This document shows positions 8,863 to 17,076 of a stretch of DNA of 26,656 nt, in pieces. Positions within the stretch are counted from its first letter, which is position 1. Every line of letters begins with the position of its first letter. This DNA is from Caldifarciminota bacterium (GTDB taxonomy: Bacteria > Hydrothermota > UBA3073 > NMUJ01), in the NCBI GenBank assembly GCA_021158725.1, contig JAGGUB010000008.1, positions 1 through 26,656 on the forward strand, in the 5' to 3' direction. The notes under the pieces were generated by a model. That model was not told where the DNA came from. It made no database searches and saw nothing but the letters and a program-made list of their open reading frames with translations. Both the position numbers and the translations under genes were made by a program.

Positions 8863-9488
8863 CAAGGGTTATACTGGTACGACATGGTGAAAGTGAGGGT
8901 AACCTACAGCGGTTGTTCCGCGGTAGGTGCGATTTCCCGCTCACATCACGTGGTGTTGAGCAAGCGCGTGCACTAAGGGATGAACTCGCCAACTTCAACA
9001 TAGATGCTATCTATACCAGCCCACTACAACGTGCATTGAAGACCGCAGAGATAATAAATGAACGTCATAATGTACCGATATTCAAAGAGGATGGGTTCAT
9101 CAATATAGACCTGGGTGAATGGCAAGGTAAGCCACGTACTGAAATAGAACGTAACTATCCAGAGCTATGGAAGTTATGGATAACCACACCTGAGGAACTC
9201 CATATAAAGGGTGGCGAACCTTTAGATAACGTTCAACAACGTGCTTATAATACCTTGGTCAAACTCATCAAAAACCATACCAATGGTACAATCGTAATCG
9301 TTACACATCGTGCAGTACTTAAGCCATTGATAGCACGTGCTATTGGGATAGCCAAACCCTACTTCTGGAAGATACACATAGACACCGCATCCTATAGTAT
9401 ACTGGAATACACCGATGAACGTGGATTTTACTTGACGTTACTGAATCAGACCAAACATTTACATGAATTTATTCGCGAGTTAACATAG
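8859..9488 (+). CDS. Histidine phosphatase family protein (phosphoglycerate mutase-like)
   Basis: This 209-residue protein is a branch-1 histidine phosphatase. The nucleophile His9 is in the LVRHGESEG signature. The supporting site TSPLQRALKTAE gives Arg58, and the second catalytic His150 is in VIVTHRAVL, where most family members have HG rather than HR. Relatives include cofactor-dependent phosphoglycerate mutase, alpha-ribazole phosphatase (CobC) and broad phosphatases. No cobalamin gene is nearby, so a general phosphatase or mutase is the safe call. The ATG overlaps pyrH by four bases, which ties its expression to the ribosomal operon. Confidence 0.9.
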   Translation: MTRVILVRHGESEGNLQRLFRGRCDFPLTSRGVEQARALRDELANFNIDAIYTSPLQRALKTAEIINERHNVPIFKEDGFINIDLGEWQGKPRTEIERNYPELWKLWITTPEELHIKGGEPLDNVQQRAYNTLVKLIKNHTNGTIVIVTHRAVLKPLIARAIGIAKPYFWKIHIDTASYSILEYTDERGFYLTLLNQTKHLHEFIRELT

Positions 9489-9498
9489 AGGGGGTACG

Positions 9499-10011
9499 AT
9501 GAATGTGTTTGATGCTATTACCAAAAGGCGTAGTATAAGAGCATATAAGCCGGATCCCATTCCCGAAGATAAACTCAACCGCATCCTGGAGGCAGCACGG
9601 CTTGCACCTTCTGCAAAGAATCGCCAACCCTGGAAGTTCATAGTGGTGAAAGATCCCGCCATCCGTCGGGCACTCGTCCCCGCATGTAAAGGACAACGGT
9701 TCGTGGGTGAAGCCCCTGTAGTTATTGCCGGGGTGGCTGAGACCACCGATTATGTGCTTACTTGTGGCATACCTGCACATATCGTAGATATAGCGATAGC
9801 TATGACACAGATGACGTTACAAGCGATGGAGGAGGGGCTTGGCACCTGTTGGATAGGTGCTTTCTATCAAGACGAAGTGAAGAAAGTACTGGGTATACCA
9901 CCCGACAAGCAGGTGGTTGAACTGCTGACACTCGGCTATCCAGCTGAATCGCCAGCACCGAGGCCAAGGAAATCCTTTGATGAAGTGTTCGCATTTGATC
10001 GCTATAGTTGA
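9499..10011 (+). CDS. Nitroreductase family FMN-dependent oxidoreductase
   Basis: A 170-residue protein of the nitroreductase family, whose members bind FMN as dimers and reduce varied acceptors with NAD(P)H. Typical features are ITKRRSIRAYKPDPIPED (7-24), AARLAPSAKNRQPWKFIVV (33-51) with the FMN-contacting Arg and Ser residues, and GLGTCWIGAFYQDEV around 112-126. The usual C-terminal LTLGYPAE segment is present. It is the short form of the family. A GAGGGGG ribosome-binding site lies just before the ATG. The natural substrate is not predictable from sequence or neighbours. The stop overlaps the DUF502 start as TGATG. Confidence 0.92.
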   Translation: MNVFDAITKRRSIRAYKPDPIPEDKLNRILEAARLAPSAKNRQPWKFIVVKDPAIRRALVPACKGQRFVGEAPVVIAGVAETTDYVLTCGIPAHIVDIAIAMTQMTLQAMEEGLGTCWIGAFYQDEVKKVLGIPPDKQVVELLTLGYPAESPAPRPRKSFDEVFAFDRYS

Positions 10012-10613
10012 TGCACTACATTAGGATTAAGCACCGGCTGGCACTTGGACTTGCGGTTCTCATCCCTATTAGTGTCACCATTTACATATTGTGGTTCATA
10101 ATACGTAAGTTGATACTATGGTTAAAGCAACTCGCCCATATGCTACCAACAGGGTTACAGGTACCGATCCCTGTGATCTATGGCATAAGCTTGCTCTGTA
10201 TTTTCCTCCTTGTATACCTTATAGGATGGCTTTCATCCACTTACATTGGGAGATTGGCTTTACGTAACATCGAACGTCTATTCAGTCGTGCGCCACTCAT
10301 CGGTGCTATATATCGTGCACTTACGCATATGAGTAAGGCGTTGGTTGTCGAACGTCGTGCATTCAAAGAAGCGGTATGGGTTGAATTCCCACGTAAAGGG
10401 CTGAAAACCTTAGGCTTCGTCACCGGTAAAGAGCGTAAAGATGATAAAACCTTCTATTCGATATTCATCCCAACTGTGCCCAACCCTACATCTGGCTTCT
10501 TTGTTCGTGCTATGGAGGAGCAGGTTGAACAATCTGGTCTCACCGTAGACGAAGCGTTTGCACTTATACTATCTGCTGGTATGTACGAAGGTGGCAATGA
10601 ATCCTATCATTAA
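10011..10613 (+). CDS. DUF502 family membrane protein
   Basis: This 200-residue inner-membrane protein matches the DUF502 family of unknown function. Two strong transmembrane segments are near residues 11-33 and 50-72, followed by a soluble domain. The family's most recognisable segment, FIPTVPNPTSGFFV, lies near 146-159, and APLIGAIYRAL lies between. I set the start at ATG 10011, overlapping the nitroreductase stop by one base; a TTG one codon earlier is less likely. It overlaps the next gene by 17 bases. Position before a CorC-like protein may hint at a shared envelope role, but no function is established. Confidence 0.9.
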   Translation: MHYIRIKHRLALGLAVLIPISVTIYILWFIIRKLILWLKQLAHMLPTGLQVPIPVIYGISLLCIFLLVYLIGWLSSTYIGRLALRNIERLFSRAPLIGAIYRALTHMSKALVVERRAFKEAVWVEFPRKGLKTLGFVTGKERKDDKTFYSIFIPTVPNPTSGFFVRAMEEQVEQSGLTVDEAFALILSAGMYEGGNESYH

Positions 10614-11409
10614 TTTTATCTCCAAAGTTCTCAGGTTAGATCGAAAAGATAGGATGAAGACACGCTTCCATAACCTGCTTGAGGAATACGTTGAACATGG
10701 TTTTATAGCTACTGAGGAACAGCGTATGGTTAAAGCTATCCTTAAACTCAACCAAAAGGATGTGGAGGAAGTTATGGTACCACGTACGGATATGGTGTCA
10801 GTACCTGCAGATATGGAGGTTGACCGTGTTTTACAGTTAGCAGTGGAATGCGGATTCTCACGCTACCCTGTATATCACAAATCCATAGATAATTTAGTGG
10901 GTGTGGTATATCTGAAGGACTTGAACCGCTTTCGACGTTATCCTGATACACCAGTGATTGAAGCGGTACGGTTACCTTATTTCGTACCACGTACATATAG
11001 TGTTTTACAAGCGTTACGTGATATGCGTAGACGACACGTATCATTAGCTATAGTGACTGACGAATATGGTACGGTTGAGGGGTTGGTTACCATCAAAGAT
11101 CTTGTTGAAGAGATTGTAGGTGAGCTAAGTGATGAGTTCGAGAAGGTATCACCCGAAATACAGAAAGTGGGTGAAAACCGCTACATAGTGAATGCAGCAG
11201 TCGATCTTGACAAGCTCAACGAAATCTTGGGGCTCAACTTACACGCTAAGGATGTTAACACATTCGGTGGTTATATCATTAAAACCATCGGCTATATACC
11301 CAGAGTGGGTGAACACCTTAACATAGCAGGATTACATGTAGAGATCTTGCAAGGCTCGCAACGTCGTATTAAAAGTGTACTGGTTGAGAAGTTACATCAT
11401 GATACGTAA
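10597..11409 (+). CDS. CorC/HlyC-type CBS-domain protein
   Basis: A 270-residue soluble protein like E. coli CorC. The signature EEVMVPRTDMVSVPADM introduces a CBS pair (about residues 55-180), including GFSRYPVYHKSIDNLVGVVYLKDL and IVTDEYGTVEGLVTIKDLVEEIVGEL. A C-terminal CorC_HlyC domain follows (about 190-265). The CNNM/DUF21 membrane domain found in longer relatives is absent. CBS pairs usually sense adenine nucleotides, and the family is linked to Mg/Co efflux. The start is ATG 10597, preceded by AAGGTGG and inside the DUF502 end; an upstream TTG would add an unlikely leader. It overlaps the next lipoprotein gene by 11 bases. Confidence 0.92.
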   Translation: MNPIINFISKVLRLDRKDRMKTRFHNLLEEYVEHGFIATEEQRMVKAILKLNQKDVEEVMVPRTDMVSVPADMEVDRVLQLAVECGFSRYPVYHKSIDNLVGVVYLKDLNRFRRYPDTPVIEAVRLPYFVPRTYSVLQALRDMRRRHVSLAIVTDEYGTVEGLVTIKDLVEEIVGELSDEFEKVSPEIQKVGENRYIVNAAVDLDKLNEILGLNLHAKDVNTFGGYIIKTIGYIPRVGEHLNIAGLHVEILQGSQRRIKSVLVEKLHHDT

Positions 11410-12457
11410 AACATTGGTATTAATAGTGTGGTTAACCACCAGCTGCATGTGGTGGTACGAACGTGAGGTACCTCACGTACCACCACCCAAGGTTGAGCTT
11501 CCCATAAAAATAGGTGTCATACTTACCTACAATGAAACCGGTGATTCGCTCCCCCAGATCGTATATGATGGTATGATGGCTGCAACCAACAACGTACGTA
11601 TTGAACACCACATTGTGCCACTTGATTCCATTGAATTAGTACACACATATGTAAAGTTAGCTACTGATGTCAATACTATTGCGATATTGGGGCCATTACA
11701 TTCAAGAGCCTGTAAATGGATAAGCTCACTCTCTAAAACTTATGAACTACCAACCATCACACCTACCGCAGTAGATCCGAGGATACCCACACTCAGTCCC
11801 TACCTTTACAAACTATATCGTAGCACATGGGCACAAATGGTGAAGCTCGCTAAATATGCAATCCTTACCCGTGACATACACAAGTTTGTCGCCATAATAC
11901 CAGCTGATAGGTATGGTGACCTATTACTTGAGACGTTTCGTCAAACAGTCGACACATTGGGGGGTGAGGTTGTCAAAATTTTCCGTTACGATACGAAAAT
12001 GTTGGAAGATGGTAGCCTCAAAACCACCCTACACTATGAGCTGGAAGACCTCATATATGAAGGTATCCTCATCGTGGGCTACGTATCCATCATGCGACCT
12101 CTCGCATATGCGGTATGGGGTAGCGGTGCAATAAAGCAGGGCGTAACGGTCTTATCCAATAACGTATGGACAGTACGTGAGTTACGTGATATACCCGGGG
12201 TTGATAACACAATATTTGCAGCACTACCGTGGGAGGTGGAGAATAAGAACCCGTTCTGGATAGCAGGTTATACCGCCATGCAAATCGTAGAGGATGCACT
12301 CCAATCAGGTATATCTACACGAGGTAAATTAAAAGAATGGCTCGACATCCACATGGATGAACCGCTCCCATATGGGTTAGGATTATCAATACATGCAGTG
12401 GTACCACACCTACATATCTACACGTTAAGGGAGGGGCAAATCGTGAAATTATGGTGA
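11399..12457 (+). CDS. Periplasmic-binding-protein-fold lipoprotein (peripla_BP_6-like)
   Basis: This 352-residue protein has the type 1 periplasmic binding fold used by branched-chain amino acid receptors and by the LpoA outer-membrane activator of penicillin-binding proteins. Recognisable parts are KIGVILTYNETGDS near the N-terminus, IAILGPLHSRACKWIS, YELPTITPTAVDP, and KFVAIIPADRYGDLLLETF beginning the second lobe. The N-terminus is a short hydrophobic signal followed by TTSC16, an acceptable but weak lipobox. No permease or ATPase gene is adjacent, so ordinary ABC import is doubtful. It overlaps the following beta-barrel gene by seven bases, implying a joint role in the envelope. The start is ATG 11399, chosen so the signal peptide begins the protein. 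Confidence 0.82.
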   Translation: MIRKTLVLIVWLTTSCMWWYEREVPHVPPPKVELPIKIGVILTYNETGDSLPQIVYDGMMAATNNVRIEHHIVPLDSIELVHTYVKLATDVNTIAILGPLHSRACKWISSLSKTYELPTITPTAVDPRIPTLSPYLYKLYRSTWAQMVKLAKYAILTRDIHKFVAIIPADRYGDLLLETFRQTVDTLGGEVVKIFRYDTKMLEDGSLKTTLHYELEDLIYEGILIVGYVSIMRPLAYAVWGSGAIKQGVTVLSNNVWTVRELRDIPGVDNTIFAALPWEVENKNPFWIAGYTAMQIVEDALQSGISTRGKLKEWLDIHMDEPLPYGLGLSIHAVVPHLHIYTLREGQIVKLW

Positions 12458-14586
12458 TCCTTACATTTCTGCTGAATCTTACCCAACTACTGGTAGGTAA
12501 TGGTACACGTGGCCCATACTTCTTAGATAGCTTGGTGATACCACAATCTATCGTCATATACACAGATAGTGGTGAACTCGATACCAGTTGCTATAGGTTT
12601 ATATTCTCGAGTGGCACACTGTTTTTCAAATATCGAGTAGCACCTACCGAGACCTTGGTCATCTCCTATGAGAAGCTCAACCTCCACATACCGACGGTAT
12701 ATCGGATATTTGTGATGGATTCCACCACACACGTAGATACGTCTATCAATACCATCGATAGAGAACACTCTTCGTTACAGTTGACTGGTGTGAAAGGTAT
12801 AAGCTTTTCGATAACACCTGCCAATCTACGTATGGAACAAACGTTAACAATGAGCTGGTACACCAACCACAGTAATATATTGGTGGAAGGTAATTTCGAT
12901 GCCACTGGTGAAGATGGCACGATACCACTCAACTCGGTAGAGGATTGGCGTTTACGCATAGAGCGTGACGACCTTAACCTCGAGTGGGGTACATTAAACA
13001 CTACACTACACATGCCGCTGGGTGACCTACCTGTACGTGATGTCGGTATACGAGTGAGGAAGTCACATTTTACTGTTACCCATTACATACAGCATAGCCG
13101 CCGATCCACCAAGCGGTTTGTTATCGTACATCGTGGTGAACAGGGGCCGTTCAAGTTATCCACAGAATTAATCCTACCTGGTAGCGAGCTCGTACGGGTT
13201 AACCATGTCGTTAAATCGAGGGTTCACGACTATTACTTGGACTACAACGAAGGTAACCTATATTTTACCGCTAACTGTTTGCTACAACCAGGTGATACGG
13301 TGACTGTTGTGTTCGATGTATTGGATGAAAATTCAACCAATCCCATCTCATACATTGCAATTACGAAGCCAAATTATGAGCTGGGTCTACTGAGATATGA
13401 AGGTGAGGCTTTTCCGTTCTTCTCATATCACCTCACCAATGATGTGTTTGGTTTCCACGTATCAGGTATCACATCAGGTGGCAAGGGGTTAGCCAACCTC
13501 TTACGTATTACAGTTGGATCTACACAAAAGCTATACCTTTCATACTATTATAAGACAGATGGATTCAACCTCCCCGGTACCATGGTGGATACGTTCCCAC
13601 AATACAGTGTAACGGGGGTGATGACACCTTTTCCAGCGTTTGTGACACAGTTCAGCTTAAGCACCAGATGCAGACGCATCAACCTAATGTATGGTAACGG
13701 TTATGGTGTAGACTTACATCAGATAGGTTCCCATGTACTGTATGAGTTATACATAAAGCGTGCTTCGTACGCTTTCAAATATGGCTATACCAACTTATAT
13801 GATGGCTACAATTTTGTGGAACTAACGACAAATAGCTGGCATGTTAGAGGTGAAGCCAACCGCACTCGTTACACACTTAAAGGTGGTGGCCAGTTACCGC
13901 TACCGTTTAGGCCAAAGGTGGTTCTACATATCGAACGATGTGGTCGACAGACACTTTTACTGTATGATGTTGAGGCCAATAAGAATTTCGCTAACGGTGA
14001 TTTCAGGTTAATCCGTCACTACGTACATACAGCATATTCCAACGTGTCACGCCTTACGATGGTGTTAAACTACTACCCATCATATGGATTCATATCATTA
14101 TTAGGTGAATGGAGTTCCGATACACCCATGCTGATGTTGGATTTCTATCTACGTAAGGGAGTAAGTGGTCGTCTACTTTATGGTAGGGTAAAAAGTATTA
14201 CCCTATCGCCATTTGTTACATGGGAACACTATCGTATACGTGGTGATTGTAGGGTTAGCGTTACCCCACAATACAGGGAGCAACGCTATGGGGTGATATT
14301 CGAGAGGCTCACCCCTGTAATATTGGGTATAAAGCAGTCGCTGGTCTACCACGATCACATGCGATACGTAGAGGTTAACCCCTACCTCCGCTACAGGGGT
14401 GAACATCGTACCATAGAGGCTTACACCACCCTACAATACTTTATCATCCATCCTCGGGTGGAATTAACCGCCGGCATCCGATGTTACTTACAATCTGGAC
14501 AATGGCTCTACATCGGTACGTATCAGATGCGATGGCAGGGTAAGTTCTACCATAACTTTAACTTACAGGCTAACCTTTGCTTCTAA
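12451..14586 (+). CDS. Predicted outer-membrane beta-barrel protein, function unknown
   Basis: This 711-residue protein has a short hydrophobic N-terminus (residues 1-16), two related beta-rich segments (about 20-73 and 231-290), and from about 295 to the end alternating hydrophobic and polar strands rich in Tyr, typical of a membrane barrel. The last residue is Phe, as in proteins folded by the BAM complex. The two repeats share a pattern of Gly-Pro-Tyr/Phe, a Pro-Gly/Gln-Ser turn, a Tyr-containing strand, a Gly-[TN]-Leu-[FY]-Phe strand and a final VxxxVxF strand. I do not recognise a named family. It overlaps the preceding lipoprotein by seven bases and ends 17 bases inside the convergent GH130 gene. 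It is the last gene of the operon. Confidence 0.75.
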   Translation: MVILTFLLNLTQLLVGNGTRGPYFLDSLVIPQSIVIYTDSGELDTSCYRFIFSSGTLFFKYRVAPTETLVISYEKLNLHIPTVYRIFVMDSTTHVDTSINTIDREHSSLQLTGVKGISFSITPANLRMEQTLTMSWYTNHSNILVEGNFDATGEDGTIPLNSVEDWRLRIERDDLNLEWGTLNTTLHMPLGDLPVRDVGIRVRKSHFTVTHYIQHSRRSTKRFVIVHRGEQGPFKLSTELILPGSELVRVNHVVKSRVHDYYLDYNEGNLYFTANCLLQPGDTVTVVFDVLDENSTNPISYIAITKPNYELGLLRYEGEAFPFFSYHLTNDVFGFHVSGITSGGKGLANLLRITVGSTQKLYLSYYYKTDGFNLPGTMVDTFPQYSVTGVMTPFPAFVTQFSLSTRCRRINLMYGNGYGVDLHQIGSHVLYELYIKRASYAFKYGYTNLYDGYNFVELTTNSWHVRGEANRTRYTLKGGGQLPLPFRPKVVLHIERCGRQTLLLYDVEANKNFANGDFRLIRHYVHTAYSNVSRLTMVLNYYPSYGFISLLGEWSSDTPMLMLDFYLRKGVSGRLLYGRVKSITLSPFVTWEHYRIRGDCRVSVTPQYREQRYGVIFERLTPVILGIKQSLVYHDHMRYVEVNPYLRYRGEHRTIEAYTTLQYFIIHPRVELTAGIRCYLQSGQWLYIGTYQMRWQGKFYHNFNLQANLCF

Positions 14587-15727
14587 CCCCATACTTAAGC
14601 AGGTACTCGATAAGGTTATCCAATTTACATGTAAGTAATATCTCATACTTATCGGCTGCACCCCCGTAGACGAATAGGTATCCATCACGTACGATGGCAC
14701 CCACTGGAAATACCACGGCTGGTATATCTACTGGATACTTTTCGTCACCGTGAAGCTCCCATGGCTTATGTGGTATATACACAGGCGACTCGCTCATCGC
14801 AATAATCTTATGTGGTACATCCTTATCCAATAACATCACATTCACCGAATATGCGCGTTCTATACCGCTATCTAACCCATACATACGGGTGATGTTAGGC
14901 GGTATTTCACCCACTGCATGGTAGATGAAGAGGTAACCCACATCGGTTGGTATTAGCTGGGTGCCGGGACCTAACTTCTCCATACCATGTGATAGCTCAC
15001 CCGCACGCAATAATATGAATTCATCACGATGTTCATAAATCCTACGCCATAGGGGACGATACTTCTTCGGATGAAGTAGCTGGTCGATACCTTCCTCTAA
15101 CGGGGCAAGATAGATGTGAGGATGGAACCTCAAAAATATATAGCTTGCACGTTTGGTGAACACCGGTATAGCGTTACGGTTGGTGAACGCATCCACGATA
15201 CCATGGTAGATTATGTTACGGAAATCAGTCGTTGAGTACACAGCGATACGGTCACTATCATGTGAAAAGAACGGCGGCCCTATCTTACCACACCCTATGA
15301 GTAAATAAGTGCTATTGTGTTTCACCACTCTTATATCCTCTATACCATACGTAAAATCCTGATGTTCGGTACCATCACCTTTTATGACCGTACCACGTGG
15401 GTTAAAATGTACACCATCGTAGCTCTCAAGCACCCATATTTCAGCAATATAGTTTTCTAACCCCCAACGTTCGATACCCATCTTCTTATCGTAAAATCGC
15501 ACCCTACGGTAGTTCTTATGTACACGAGGTAACACCATGAATCTGTTCTCAGGTGGATAGAATTCAGCCCCTCCATTGAATACTGCACCTATGTGTTCAA
15601 TATCATCTTCGTACCAAGTGAGCCCCAACTGTTGTGGCGTGATGATGGGGTTAGCAGGATGGCTATCAAGTTTGAACATATACTTATTGTCAAGTTTTAC
15701 GAGTTCACCCTCACCAAGATGTTGCAT
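14570..15727 (-). CDS. Glycoside hydrolase family 130 enzyme (beta-mannoside phosphorylase/hydrolase type)
   Basis: GH130 enzymes cleave or phosphorolyse beta-mannosides. The 385-residue five-bladed propeller shows family marks: PANPIITP (24-31), AVFNGGAEF (48-56), YGIEDIRVV (127-135) with the predicted catalytic Asp131, LGPGTQLIPTDVGYLFIYHAVG (252-273) and FVYGGAADKYEILL (352-365). Whether it is a phosphorylase or a hydrolase depends on phosphate-binding residues that I cannot assign. The ATG at 15727 has GGAGG nine bases upstream, inside the glycosyltransferase gene, so the 17-base overlap is real. Pairing with a GT4 enzyme suggests mannose-containing glycan or compatible-solute metabolism. 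Its 3' end overlaps the convergent barrel gene. Confidence 0.92.
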   Translation of the reverse strand: MQHLGEGELVKLDNKYMFKLDSHPANPIITPQQLGLTWYEDDIEHIGAVFNGGAEFYPPENRFMVLPRVHKNYRRVRFYDKKMGIERWGLENYIAEIWVLESYDGVHFNPRGTVIKGDGTEHQDFTYGIEDIRVVKHNSTYLLIGCGKIGPPFFSHDSDRIAVYSTTDFRNIIYHGIVDAFTNRNAIPVFTKRASYIFLRFHPHIYLAPLEEGIDQLLHPKKYRPLWRRIYEHRDEFILLRAGELSHGMEKLGPGTQLIPTDVGYLFIYHAVGEIPPNITRMYGLDSGIERAYSVNVMLLDKDVPHKIIAMSESPVYIPHKPWELHGDEKYPVDIPAVVFPVGAIVRDGYLFVYGGAADKYEILLTCKLDNLIEYLLKYGVRSKG

Positions 15728-16844
15728 CCCTGTAAACCTCCATGTGCTGTTTCGCGACCGCTTTCCAAGATGTACGTTCCCTATATTCGTACGTCCTATC
15801 TATTACATAGTTACGAAACGTATCATCCTCCAACAGACGTAAAATCACCTGCGCTAACCCCTCTGAGTTGTACGGCAATATGAGTAATTCATCAGATATG
15901 TTCTTGAGCTCCTCAAACTTCGGTATCCTCGTAGCTATGATGGGTTTACCCGCCCCTATAGCGAGATGGAACGCACCCGATGATGAGCGATCCTCTTCGT
16001 AATAGTGAAATAACACAATATCGCTTGCCCCCATGAGATATGGTACATCTTCGTCTGGAAAGAACCTATTTGGGAATATCACGTTATCAGCAACATCGAG
16101 CTTATCAATCATATCGCGAATATACTCAACGTATTGTTTCTCACGTTCGCTTGCAGTGGGTGCAACCGTACCCGCTATGAATATGTATACATCACGTCGC
16201 TTCTTAAGTATATGAGTTAGCGCCTTAATAGCTACCTCGTAACATTTGTGGGGTTTGACGAACCCAAACATCAACACAATTTTGGCATCCTTGGGTAGAT
16301 TGAACTTCTCACGTGAATTCAGCTTATCCTCGTCCGTTATGAGTGTACCATGTGGTATGATACGTATTTTATTGGCTTCTATACCTAACCGCATGAGGAT
16401 CGCCTTTTGTGCTTCAAGATGCAATATTATACGATCGGCACGTTTGGCTATGGTGTATGCAAAATTCTCATCAATAGCAGCTCGTTCAGAGAACTGTGCC
16501 GGTCGTATACAGTGTATGGTTAGTATCTTTTTGATATCTCTGGGTACACTATCCAGCAGCCTTGGCAACCTATCATCAAACCCATATATACTGTACTCAT
16601 GCTGTATATGTAAACAATCTATATCCTCGAGATGCTCAAGTATGGTCGATACATAATCCCCTCTACGTGACCACACCGGTAACACGGTCAAGCGATCTGT
16701 CTCAACCGCGGATGCAAGATCCTCAGCAATTACCTTGATCCTTACGTGTGGCGCCACCTGCAGTAATGCATCCACTAAGTACGATGTGTAGGTAGCGATA
16801 CCACAACGTTGTGGCAGATACGTCGATATGAATGCAAGTCTCAT
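15711..16844 (-). CDS. Glycosyltransferase family 4 protein
   Basis: This 377-residue cytoplasmic or membrane-associated GT-B glycosyltransferase belongs to the retaining GT4 group. The N-terminus FISTYLPQRCGIATYTSYL is typical of a GT4 subgroup often found beside GH130 genes. HIQHEYSIYGF (about residues 98-108) precedes a central linker. The donor domain begins near IVLMFGFVKPHKCYEVAIKAL. The donor-site region HYYEEDRSSSGAFHLAIGAGKPIIA replaces the textbook EGFGLPxxEAxA form but keeps its spacing. Donor sugar is unknown; GDP-mannose would fit the GH130 neighbour. A TATGAT box lies five bases before the ATG and only a weak ribosome-binding site is present. tRNA-Asp lies 45 bases upstream on the same strand. 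Confidence 0.92.
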   Translation of the reverse strand: MRLAFISTYLPQRCGIATYTSYLVDALLQVAPHVRIKVIAEDLASAVETDRLTVLPVWSRRGDYVSTILEHLEDIDCLHIQHEYSIYGFDDRLPRLLDSVPRDIKKILTIHCIRPAQFSERAAIDENFAYTIAKRADRIILHLEAQKAILMRLGIEANKIRIIPHGTLITDEDKLNSREKFNLPKDAKIVLMFGFVKPHKCYEVAIKALTHILKKRRDVYIFIAGTVAPTASEREKQYVEYIRDMIDKLDVADNVIFPNRFFPDEDVPYLMGASDIVLFHYYEEDRSSSGAFHLAIGAGKPIIATRIPKFEELKNISDELLILPYNSEGLAQVILRLLEDDTFRNYVIDRTYEYRERTSWKAVAKQHMEVYRDATSW

Positions 16845-16849
16845 CCTTC

Positions 16850-16855
16850 ATCATA
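16850..16855 (-). promoter_or_regulatory. Candidate -10 box of the glycosyltransferase gene
   Basis: TATGAT (16855-16850), five of six matches to consensus, sits five bases before the ATG. I see no convincing -35 box at 15-18 bases, so this rests on spacing alone; read-through from the tRNA promoter is the alternative. Confidence 0.3.
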
Positions 16856-16889
16856 AAATCGTACCCACGGTTTGCCCATAAATAACAAA

Positions 16890-16962
16890 CGGGGCCGACC
16901 GGACTCGAACCGGCGATCTCCGGCTTGACAGGCCGGTGTGTTAACCACTACACCACGGCCCC
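16890..16962 (-). tRNA. tRNA-Asp (GUC)
   Basis: The minus strand folds into a full cloverleaf: a 7-bp acceptor (GGGGCCG with CGGCCCC), a D arm with GTGTAGTGGTTAACAC, a 5-bp anticodon stem CCGGC/GCCGG around loop CTGTCAA (anticodon GUC), variable AGATC, and a T arm GCCGG-TTCGAGT-CCGGT. The discriminator base is G, as required for Asp. The CCA end is not encoded, because TTT follows. All stems pair fully, with G-C dominating. Confidence 0.98.
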
Positions 16963-16969
16963 TGAATTA

Positions 16970-16996
16970 AAAATAAGACAATTTGGGTGATGTCAA
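16970..16996 (-). promoter_or_regulatory. Candidate tRNA-Asp promoter
   Basis: Perfect TTGACA (16996-16991) is followed after 15 bases by TATTTT (16975-16970). Start of transcription would fall at about the mature tRNA 5' end. The spacer is one or two bases shorter than ideal. Confidence 0.45.
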
Positions 16997-17027
16997 TCTT
17001 AAATTCCACCAATTGATAGGTTATCAC

Positions 17028-17055
17028 TTGTCACCAACATTCATATAGGTAATTT
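17028..17055 (+). promoter_or_regulatory. Candidate promoter of the TonB-receptor operon
   Basis: TTGTCA (17028-17033), 16-base spacer, TAATTT (17050-17055). The predicted start is near 17062, where an ATG in frame with the receptor also lies. GGAGGG (17068-17073) then serves the ATG at 17077. Confidence 0.45.
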
Positions 17056-17076
17056 TAAAAGATGGTAGGAGGGATC

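Noticed and set aside
10558..10596. TTG start giving a longer CorC-like protein
   Set aside because: The added residues lie in the DUF502 gene, have no family match, and the ATG at 10597 has its own ribosome-binding site.
11375..11398. Longer start for the binding-protein-fold lipoprotein
   Set aside because: It would put eight residues before the signal peptide; the ATG at 11399 begins the signal directly.
11399..12457. Ordinary ABC amino-acid import operon
   Set aside because: No permease or ATP-binding gene lies on either side; the neighbours are a CBS protein and a beta-barrel.
16868..16890. Possible terminator hairpin after tRNA-Asp
   Set aside because: Only about five pairs with a large loop and no U-run; too weak to call.
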